From contig KV908364.1 of assembly GCA_002005505.1 (NCBI GenBank), forward strand, positions 152,521-216,520: a stretch of DNA of 64,000 nt. Reading direction: 5' to 3'. The notes under the pieces were generated by a model. It did no database searches. It was not told where the DNA came from and was given only the letters and a program-made list of their open reading frames with translations. This document shows, one piece after another, positions 1-7,502 of the stretch. The stretch's first letter is position 1; the number at the start of each line of letters is the position of its first letter. A program made the position numbers and the translations under genes. The DNA comes from Botryococcus braunii. Its lineage: Eukaryota > Chlorophyta > Trebouxiophyceae.

Positions 1-352
1 AGTTTTTCACCGGCTTCAAAGCCCCACACAAGGACTTGGGGAAAGTGTGCACACCCCAAATTCCGCATGCGTATGACGCGGTGGGGACAACAGTGGGGAC
101 AACGCCTGTGAAAAAGAGCCGAATCAGGATCCCAATTGAGACCGCAAAATCAAGACTACCATATCGCTGTTGTATTGAGGACCACGCCCCCCACATCTTC
201 CCTCGTAAATGCATTTACGGTATTCATATGACCAAATGTTTTGCACACCTGCCACTGAAGAAATGACGATCCCTAGGTGGCGACAGTGTGTAACCCCTTT
301 TAGGGGCGCCCCCTTATATGTGCATGCATGCACATATAGTATGGTTGACTGG
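1..352. other. Left flank of copia element 1, no gene seen
   Basis: No open frame here resembles a known protein and I see no splice-linked coding. The only structure is a perfect 24-bp palindrome at 315-338, centred on gcatgcatgc, 15 bp before the target-site duplication of element 1. Confidence 0.6.
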
Positions 353-357
353 CAAGG

Positions 358-1048
358 TGTTGTGTTAATTAATTTTATGCCTTTCCCTCAGAGGAGTAAT
401 AATGGCAAGTCTCCGTATGAAGACAATACCAATTAGGAAAGAGAGGCAGAACCCTGAGTTCTGCCAGGCAATACATGCATTTGAACGAAGACTATCATAA
501 CGCAAGTTACAGACACGTTTGTAGAAAGGAGGCATATGGGGCAAGCACGGATAGGGAAGGCACTTGGTTGGAACTATAGTGGCACTCCGGGTGTCTATCA
601 ATCAGTTGCTAACCAGTCCTTGACTTGTATATGTCCGTGCCTACTTAACAACGCACAAGTAGGAGGACATCGTCTAACACCCTCCGTGCCGCCACCATGC
701 AGGTGACTTAATCCTTATTGTATTCCTGGATTTAGCACTCAGATGAACATTGTTAGAACATGTTAGACATATAGAGTTGAGTTTAGCTCATCGGACAAAG
801 TAATGAACACGACCTGGGTGAGAGCAGGTTAGGCGTGTTTGAACTGCGTCACCTTGTTAGGAGAGATGAGAGATATTGTAACACTTGGTTGGAACTATAG
901 TGGCACTCCGGGTGTCTATCAATCAGTTGCTAACCAGTCCTTGACTTGTATATGTCCGTGCCTACTTAACAACGCACAAGTAGGAGGACATCGTCTAACA
1001 CCCTCCGTGCCGCCACCATGCAGGATACGCCAAGCCCAGAATATTTCA
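358..1048 (+). repeat. 5' LTR of copia element 1
   Basis: A 691-bp LTR with TG...CA ends. It contains two copies of a 143-bp segment (561-703 and 882-1024). Each copy ends in a Kozak-type ATG (gccgccaccatgcagg). The LTR start is fixed by the TSD and by the matching 3' LTR. Confidence 0.96.
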
Positions 1049-1077
1049 GGTTATGGGCCCACGGGCTCGGATGCTGA
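1018..1077 (+). CDS. Short upstream ORF with a full Kozak start, spanning the LTR/PBS junction
   Basis: This 19-codon ORF starts at an ATG in a consensus Kozak context (gccgccaccATG) at the end of the LTR. It runs through the LTR end and the primer-binding site and stops at TGA 1075-1077, about 40 nt before the leader ORF ATG. If the transcript start lies upstream, scanning ribosomes would meet it first and must reinitiate to reach the leader ORF and gag-pol. That it is translated is inference. The same ORF lies at 14079-14138 in element 2. Confidence 0.4.
   Translation: MQDTPSPEYFRLWAHGLGC
1049..1062 (+). promoter_or_regulatory. Primer-binding site, iMet half-tRNA type (element 1)
   Basis: The sequence ggttatgggcccac follows the 5' LTR with no spacer. 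It is the reverse complement of the anticodon arm of eukaryotic initiator tRNA-Met (gtgggcccataacc). Drosophila copia uses the same arrangement, primed by a cleaved 5' half of iMet tRNA rather than the 3' CCA end. Sequence seen directly; priming inferred from the copia precedent. Confidence 0.88.
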
Positions 1078-1116
1078 GAGTGGGTGGCGCCTAAATCGGA
1101 GCTCACTAGACTGTGA

Positions 1117-1389
1117 ATGGCGAAGAAGCGGACAAAGCAAACAGCCAGGAAGACCACCAACCTCAACGTTCCAGCGCGCTTGAGATCAGGACCTCCGTCA
1201 TACAACGAACTAATCAGAGAAGGAGGACAACGTGGAGACCGCAATCCTGACGAGAGAGCCTTTATCGTCAAAGACTACATCTTTCACCTTCACGTTGGCT
1301 GTCCGTTAGCTCAACCCACCTGGTTCAGAAGTAAGATCTTGCTGCTACCTTGCGAGTACTGGAGTTATAAGACAACTGGGGAATTATGA
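1117..1389 (+). CDS. Leader ORF of element 1 with a histone H3 tail-like N-terminus
   Basis: A 90-codon ORF in the leader between the primer-binding site and gag-pol. Residues 5-14 read RTKQTARKTT, which matches the histone H3 tail RTKQTARKST at nine of ten positions and keeps the equivalents of K4, R8 and K9. A PPSY motif (PPxY type) is at residues 26-29. The rest matches nothing I recognise. Its TGA (1387-1389) overlaps the gag-pol ATG (1386-1388) as ATGA, an arrangement that could allow termination-reinitiation. The start has G at +4. The ORF has the same length and the same predicted protein in element 2. Candidate roles are chromatin mimicry or integration targeting, or it may simply be a captured histone fragment. 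Translation is not shown. Confidence 0.55.
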   Translation: MAKKRTKQTARKTTNLNVPARLRSGPPSYNELIREGGQRGDRNPDERAFIVKDYIFHLHVGCPLAQPTWFRSKILLLPCEYWSYKTTGEL

Positions 1390-4300
1390 CTTCCAAGAAG
1401 AAAGGATCATCAGCTAGTGGAGCATCAACGTCAAGCAGTGAACCAGCCTCATCCACACCCATCAGAGAACCGTGTACTCCCAGCACCTCAAGAGGCAGCG
1501 GAGATGAGCTGCCCAAGATTATCCCAACAAATGTCAAGGTACACATAAAACTGAAGGAACGGGGGACAAATATTATTGTTTGGAAGAATGCATTTTTGGC
1601 AGCAAATGAGTCAAAAGGGTCTTTGCCTGCCATCCTGGAGGCTATGCCTGGTACAGCACATGACGCAGCCGCAATGTTACTGATTTATGAGTCAGTCCCA
1701 GAGGAATGGCTGGGACCTCTGTCTAATCTGCCCTCTGCTTATGATGCATATGAGTTCATCTGCAGAAAGTTTATTGGTGGATATAATATCGAGGCCAATG
1801 CAGATTGGCTCCAAGAAATGAGCCAGGGAATGAAACATGACGAGACGATTTCGCAATATGTCAACAGAATGATCAACCTGAAGGCATGCCTTGACAGGAA
1901 CAACCATGCTCTACTGGATGCACACGTTGCAACCCAGATTGTGCAGGGCTTGCCTGATGCAGCTAAAGAGCCAGGAATGATCACAACTGCTGCAGCACAA
2001 CCCCTGGAGAAGCTGGCTGGACTTCTGCGCAACACAGCAGCTGCAGTGGGTTTTGATGAATATGCTCCTCGCCAACCAAGGGTTTTGGCTCTTGGACAAG
2101 GCTCCAGTGGAGCCAATACCCCACCAGCTGCCAGTGCAGTCCATCAGCAGGCCCAACCAACTGTCTCTGAGGCCAAGTCCGAGACTAAGGGCATCTGCAA
2201 CTACTGCAATAAGAAGGGGCATTACTGGAGGGACTGTCGAAAGAGGAAGCGGGACGAGGAGACCCAACGGAACGTAGTGGCAGCGGTCCAACAATTGCAG
2301 GGAATGTGGCCACAGGGACCTCCACATATGGGTGGCCCACACCCTCCTGCAGCCCAGCTGGCGCACCCTGGACTGGATGCCTTTCCGGCATGGTTCCAAC
2401 CCCCAGCTCCCCCACCTCCACCACCTGGAGGTATGCCATACATAATTTCCCTCAACATCCTGAAGACTCCTGTCAGAAATTCGTCTCTGCAATCCTGGCT
2501 GGTGGACAGTGGAGCATCTGTACATCTGGTGAATGATGTGACCCTACTACATAATCCAACTGTGCATGCCAAACCCATCCCATTACATCTGGCCACTTCA
2601 GATGCCACTGGAGGAATTGTAGCATCAGGCTCTGTCTGCATCCTCAGTCGAGTGGGAGTTCCCCTGTGGATACATCATGTTCAGTGTGTTCCTTCTGCAA
2701 CCTCAAACATACTGTCAGTATCTGCAGCATTGCGGGATGGGGCAGTCTTTCGCACAGATGATGTTGGAGCGTTCACTGAAGTCTGTGGTCCAAACAGCTG
2801 GAGGTCTCGGATCAGTGCAGAGAAAGGGCTATTTTATATTCATCAAGTTGTAGCTCTGAGTCCCAGTGTTAACCACAGAAGAATTTCAGCTGCTGTGAAG
2901 TCCAAAACCCCCACCCAAAACTCACACAACTGTGCCAGACGATACCTCTGGCATAGCAGAATGGGACATCCAGGTGAAACATGGATGCAGCGCCTAACCA
3001 ATGAGGACCTGGTCTCGGGACTTGATACATCCCTATGTCCCTGCTCCAATTGTCCAGTCTACTGTGAAGCATGTATTGAGGGAAAGACGTCTCGGCCTCC
3101 ATTTGGAATAAGCAGTAGACCAGCTGTTGAACCACTTGACAGAGTACATATTGACACTGTGGGCCCCATTTTTCCTGCTGCAGTAACTGGTGAACGTTAC
3201 TGGGTGACTGCTTTGGATGAGTCATCTCAGTTAAAGGCGGTCCTGCCTGTGAAGTCCAAAGATGCCATCAGTGCTGCTGTGAGGGACCTCATTCTATACT
3301 GGCAGACCCAGAAGAAAACCAAAGTGAAGTGTGTCCGGTGTGACCGTGGAACTGAATTTCTGAATGCCACGTTCAAAGAATTTTGTGCATCCCAGGGGAC
3401 TAAATTGGAGACCTCAGCTCCTTACACCCCGCAACAGAATGGAGCGGCTGAAAGAGCCAATCGCACCCTCAAGGAACGTACCAGGACTCTTCTGGCTTTT
3501 GCAGCTGCCAGTCCAACGTTGTGGAAGGAGGCCCTGGAAACTGCATGCACCCTACTGAACATGGGTCCCAGTACCGGGAGGGACCGCACGCCATCAGAAT
3601 TATTTTTTGGCTACAAACCAAATGTAACCCCACTGCGTACCTGGGGTTGCTTGGCCTTTGTGCACATTCCTGATGTCCAGCGCTCTGTGTTTTCCCCTAA
3701 AACTGTGCCAGGGATGCTTACTGGTTACTCAGCCTCCTCCAAAGCCTATCGGATCTATGTGGGAGGGGGTATCTGGAAGGAGAGCAGAGATGTGGTTTTC
3801 GTGGAGCACCTCAGGGGAGCCTCTCGGGTTGGCATGAGCGTTTCCTCAACACAGTCTACAGAGTTTCTGTGTCCTGAGCCCTCTGCAAGTGACACTCCCC
3901 CAGTCTTTCCCGGCACCTCCCCTGGCACAACCAACATCAGCCTTGAGACAGATCTTGATGACCCACACAGTGAGCCTGAGTACCTGCCAGCCTCCAGCAA
4001 CCTCCCCACACAGCCTGTCACAGGACCCCCCAGTGAGGCTGAGCCCGAGCCTGAATCCAGAAGACTGTGTGACCCAGTGGAGATGGATCAAACCCTGGAG
4101 GCAGTACAGGACTTAGCCAGAGGAGTGAGACAGGACTCCCACCTTCGACCGCAGATGGAGCGAGCCCAGGAGGTCCTCAGACCAACTAGGTCTGATTGCC
4201 GCAACCACCAATTGGATGGCCTGACCCGGGCTCAACGACACGAACAACGCACTGCCGCCAAAGACCTCCTGCTGCCACAGGAGAAGGGAGAGAGCAGAGA

Positions 4301-6788
4301 GCGAGAGGGGTTGACTGAATGTGACTCTCTGTCACAGGGACCAGGGGAAGTGCAGCTAGAGGGTGATTCACATGAGGGGCATGAATTGCATGTGAGTGCA
4401 GTGAGGGGGGCAGCTACATGCAAAGCTGCAAATGGTCCCGGGGAGCTGAGCAGTATGGGTGGGTCTTGTTCAGTGATTGAGAGAAATGTAAGAGATGTGA
4501 CCATGCAGAGTTCTTCTGGCAACCCGTCCAGTCAGAGCACTCCTGGACGGGACTGTGGTGGCAGCCACCGGTCAGAGGAAGCATCATATGCTTTCTCTGC
4601 ACCAGCCAAACATGATTGTGAGCGGGAGACAGGATCTGCATCCTTGACTCCATGTAAGGGACGAGAGGAGGAGGTGAATCAGGAGCACATACATTGTGGA
4701 GACAGACCAAATTACAAGTGCTCACTGAGAGGTACCTGTGCCTGGGAGAGTGATGTCAGAGATGTGAGGTCACTCCCAACAGTGACATGCAGTCGGTCTG
4801 AGAGGCATGTGGATCACATAAATCAGGGGAAGTATGCAGACACTCTGCCATATCCCGATGTTGCTTGTGAGAGACCTGAAGAGTCTGAACTCTTGCAGGC
4901 ATGTCAGAGTGTGTCTGAGGAGGTGAATCGGAAGTCTGGACAATGTGAAGGGATTCCAAATTACAAAGACTGTCCGAGAGGTACCTGTGCATGGGAGGAT
5001 GATGTGAGGGATGAGCAGAGTAACTTGTGCAAAGCCAAGTGTGAGTCCAAGCGAGAGCGTGCTATGAGAGAGCATTCTACTTCTACTGGAGAGCCTGTGA
5101 TGTGTAACTCAGCGAGTGTCAGTGGAAGAGTAGTGGGTTCTGGACAAAGTGAGAGAAAATCAGGCAATTCAGAGGAAAAGCACACAGGTGTCAGATTTGG
5201 GAAAATTCACGTTCCCTCTAATTTGAGAGAAGCACAGATGTCTCCCCAGTGGGAATACTGGAAGGCAGCTATGCAGGAAGAGCAAAATTCTCTAGATACT
5301 CATGAGGTCATGGAGTATGTTCCGAGACCTCGTGGACATAAGGTTATTCCAGTTCACTGGATATTTTCAGTGAAAATGGATGCACATGGCAATGTTGTGA
5401 GATTCAAGGCCAGATTAGTGGCACAGGGATGCAGACAAATCCCTGGAGTGGATGTGATGGAGGTCTTTGCTCCTACTAGTAGCTATGGAGCTAGAAGAGC
5501 TCTGCTTGCTGTTGCTGCAAGAGAGGGCTGTGAAATTCATCAGGTGGACGTTAAGACCGCCTTTCTGAATGGTGAGCTCGAGGAGGAAGTATATGTAACG
5601 CAACCTCCTGGCTTTGAGAATGGTGATAAGAATATTGTGTGCCGATTGAGAAAGGCGTTGTATGGCCTGAAGCAGGCTCCACGTGCCTGGCACAAAACCC
5701 TGAATGACAAACTTGAAGTCATGGGGTATGAGGTGTGCAAGAGTGATGCGGGAGTGTATGTGAGATGCTCTACTGATGGAGGAAAGTCCTATGTGCTGAT
5801 CTATGTTGATGATCTTCTGATAGTTTCCAAGGGCATGTCAGAAATCGAGAGAGTGAAGGGACTTCTCAAGAAAGAATTCACCATCCATGATCTTGGGGAA
5901 GTGAAGGATTTCTTGGGATGTCAAGTGATGAGAGATAGAGATAAAGGGCTGATCACCCTGAGTTGCATCCCTAAAATCGATGCACTTGTAGAGAAATTTG
6001 GCTTGGATCTTGAGTCAGTGGGACCTGATACTCCCATGACAAAAGATTTAGTAATGTCCCAAAGGCCTGCACCGAGAGATGGGAGCGACAGCATTGGTGC
6101 TGGCAGTCCACTACCTCCAGGTCACCGTTACTGTGAGTTAGTAGGGTCTCTTCTGTATATAGCCAACACCACACGTCCCGATATAGCTCAGGCAATAGGT
6201 GTATTGTCTCGTTATCGCATATCTCCCACCACAGCACATTGGAATGAAGCCATCCGTGTGTTGAAGTATCTGAAAGGAACCCGAGATTTGGTTCTAACTC
6301 TCGGAGGGGGGGAGATAGAGCTAGAAGGCTATGTGGATGCCGACTATGGAGGTGATCAGGATCATCGCTTCTCTACCACTGGCTTTGTCCTCACTGTGTT
6401 TGGAGGAGCAGTAGTGTGGGGAAGTAAAAAGCAATCTGCTGTTGCCACTTCAACAGTGGAGGCTGAATTCATGGCAGCAAGTGCTGTTGTGAAGGAAGCA
6501 AATTGGCTGAGAGGTTTCCTGGAGGAAATTGGAGTGTTACCGTGGATAGTGAAGATTCATTGTGACAACCAAGGGTGTATAAACCACCTGAGGAATCCGG
6601 TGTACTCCAAACACACAAAGCATATTGCAATTAGCTGTCATTTCGCACGTGAAGCTATTGCAAAGGGGCAGGTTGAATTCAGGTACATTCAATCTGCTAG
6701 AAATGTGGCTGACATTTTTACCAAACCACTAGTTAGACAAGTGTTTCTGGGACATCGTAACTCACTGGGACTGGCCAAGTTTCTGTGA
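1386..6788 (+). CDS. Copia gag-pol polyprotein (element 1), 1800 aa
   Basis: A single intact polyprotein. The gag domain has a CCHC zinc knuckle (CX2CX4HX4C, residues 271-284). The aspartic protease has DSG at 374-376. The integrase has an HHCC zinc-binding region (WHSRMGHP... CEAC) and a DDE core at D590, D653 and E689, the last two separated by exactly 35 residues. A long Glu/Ser/Cys-containing linker of about 450 residues follows. The RT has YVDD with its aspartates at 1475-1476, and the RNase H has VDADYGG near 1650 and STVEAEF. Integrase before RT is diagnostic of Ty1/copia. There is no frameshift between gag and pol. The ATG at 1386 follows the leader ORF with ATGA overlap. The ORF ends directly before the polypurine tract. 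Against element 2 it differs at five residues, all beyond residue 1000. Confidence 0.97.
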   Translation: MTSKKKGSSASGASTSSSEPASSTPIREPCTPSTSRGSGDELPKIIPTNVKVHIKLKERGTNIIVWKNAFLAANESKGSLPAILEAMPGTAHDAAAMLLIYESVPEEWLGPLSNLPSAYDAYEFICRKFIGGYNIEANADWLQEMSQGMKHDETISQYVNRMINLKACLDRNNHALLDAHVATQIVQGLPDAAKEPGMITTAAAQPLEKLAGLLRNTAAAVGFDEYAPRQPRVLALGQGSSGANTPPAASAVHQQAQPTVSEAKSETKGICNYCNKKGHYWRDCRKRKRDEETQRNVVAAVQQLQGMWPQGPPHMGGPHPPAAQLAHPGLDAFPAWFQPPAPPPPPPGGMPYIISLNILKTPVRNSSLQSWLVDSGASVHLVNDVTLLHNPTVHAKPIPLHLATSDATGGIVASGSVCILSRVGVPLWIHHVQCVPSATSNILSVSAALRDGAVFRTDDVGAFTEVCGPNSWRSRISAEKGLFYIHQVVALSPSVNHRRISAAVKSKTPTQNSHNCARRYLWHSRMGHPGETWMQRLTNEDLVSGLDTSLCPCSNCPVYCEACIEGKTSRPPFGISSRPAVEPLDRVHIDTVGPIFPAAVTGERYWVTALDESSQLKAVLPVKSKDAISAAVRDLILYWQTQKKTKVKCVRCDRGTEFLNATFKEFCASQGTKLETSAPYTPQQNGAAERANRTLKERTRTLLAFAAASPTLWKEALETACTLLNMGPSTGRDRTPSELFFGYKPNVTPLRTWGCLAFVHIPDVQRSVFSPKTVPGMLTGYSASSKAYRIYVGGGIWKESRDVVFVEHLRGASRVGMSVSSTQSTEFLCPEPSASDTPPVFPGTSPGTTNISLETDLDDPHSEPEYLPASSNLPTQPVTGPPSEAEPEPESRRLCDPVEMDQTLEAVQDLARGVRQDSHLRPQMERAQEVLRPTRSDCRNHQLDGLTRAQRHEQRTAAKDLLLPQEKGESREREGLTECDSLSQGPGEVQLEGDSHEGHELHVSAVRGAATCKAANGPGELSSMGGSCSVIERNVRDVTMQSSSGNPSSQSTPGRDCGGSHRSEEASYAFSAPAKHDCERETGSASLTPCKGREEEVNQEHIHCGDRPNYKCSLRGTCAWESDVRDVRSLPTVTCSRSERHVDHINQGKYADTLPYPDVACERPEESELLQACQSVSEEVNRKSGQCEGIPNYKDCPRGTCAWEDDVRDEQSNLCKAKCESKRERAMREHSTSTGEPVMCNSASVSGRVVGSGQSERKSGNSEEKHTGVRFGKIHVPSNLREAQMSPQWEYWKAAMQEEQNSLDTHEVMEYVPRPRGHKVIPVHWIFSVKMDAHGNVVRFKARLVAQGCRQIPGVDVMEVFAPTSSYGARRALLAVAAREGCEIHQVDVKTAFLNGELEEEVYVTQPPGFENGDKNIVCRLRKALYGLKQAPRAWHKTLNDKLEVMGYEVCKSDAGVYVRCSTDGGKSYVLIYVDDLLIVSKGMSEIERVKGLLKKEFTIHDLGEVKDFLGCQVMRDRDKGLITLSCIPKIDALVEKFGLDLESVGPDTPMTKDLVMSQRPAPRDGSDSIGAGSPLPPGHRYCELVGSLLYIANTTRPDIAQAIGVLSRYRISPTTAHWNEAIRVLKYLKGTRDLVLTLGGGEIELEGYVDADYGGDQDHRFSTTGFVLTVFGGAVVWGSKKQSAVATSTVEAEFMAASAVVKEANWLRGFLEEIGVLPWIVKIHCDNQGCINHLRNPVYSKHTKHIAISCHFAREAIAKGQVEFRYIQSARNVADIFTKPLVRQVFLGHRNSLGLAKFL

Positions 6789-6806
6789 GGTAAAGGCAAG
6801 GGGAAG
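6789..6806 (+). promoter_or_regulatory. Polypurine tract of element 1
   Basis: A purine-rich run (ggtaaaggcaaggggaag) lies between the gag-pol stop and the 3' LTR. By position it is the plus-strand primer site. The same tract is at 19850-19867 in element 2, and a similar one precedes the LTR of element 3. Confidence 0.85.
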
Positions 6807-7497
6807 TGTTGTGTTAATTAATTTTATGCCTTTCCCTCAGAGGAGTAATAATGGCAAGTCTCCGTATGAAGACAATACCAATTAGGAAAGAGAGGCAGAA
6901 CCCTGAGTTCTGCCAGGCAATACATGCATTTGAACGAAGACTATCATAACGCAAGTTACAGACACGTTTGTAGAAAGGAGGCATATGGGGCAAGCACGGA
7001 TAGGGAAGGCACTTGGTTGGAACTATAGTGGCACTCCGGGTGTCTATCAATCAGTTGCTAACCAGTCCTTGACTTGTATATGTCCGTGCCTACTTAACAA
7101 CGCACAAGTAGGAGGACATCGTCTAACACCCTCCGTGCCGCCACCATGCAGGTGACTTAATCCTTATTGTATTCCTGGATTTAGCACTCAGATGAACATT
7201 GTTAGAACATGTTAGACATATAGAGTTGAGTTTAGCTCATCGGACAAAGTAATGAACACGACCTGGGTGAGAGCAGGTTAGGCGTGTTTGAACTGCGTCA
7301 CCTTGTTAGGAGAGATGAGAGATATTGTAACACTTGGTTGGAACTATAGTGGCACTCCGGGTGTCTATCAATCAGTTGCTAACCAGTCCTTGACTTGTAT
7401 ATGTCCGTGCCTACTTAACAACGCACAAGTAGGAGGACATCGTCTAACACCCTCCGTGCCGCCACCATGCAGGATACGCCAAGCCCAGAATATTTCA
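6807..7497 (+). repeat. 3' LTR of copia element 1
   Basis: A 691-bp copy of the 5' LTR, with the same 143-bp internal duplication at 7010-7152 and 7331-7473. It is followed by the TSD CAAGG. Confidence 0.96.
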
Positions 7498-7502
7498 CAA
7501 GG

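Larger units (their letters stand above)
358..7497 (+). mobile_element. Ty1/copia LTR retrotransposon, element 1 (complete)
   Basis: A complete 7140-bp element with two 691-bp LTRs (358-1048 and 6807-7497). The LTRs begin TGTTGTG, end TTTCA and look identical by eye. A 5-bp target-site duplication CAAGG lies at 353-357 and 7498-7502. Between the LTRs are a half-tRNA primer-binding site (1049-1062), a leader with a 90-codon ORF, a single gag-pol ORF in copia order (gag, protease, integrase, RT, RNase H) and a polypurine tract (6789-6806). Matching LTRs plus an open ORF indicate a recent and potentially autonomous insertion. It shares its family with element 2, same strand, about 6 kb downstream. 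Confidence 0.97.

Noticed and set aside
315..338. 24-bp palindrome beside element 1 as a mobile-element end
   Set aside because: It is built from simple alternating tatatgtgcatg sequence and has no second copy nearby. It is noted only as structure.
1911..2525. 204-codon antisense frame inside gag (and its copy at 14972-15586)
   Set aside because: It lies wholly opposite the gag-pol frame, resembles nothing, and is explained as a shadow of the coding strand.
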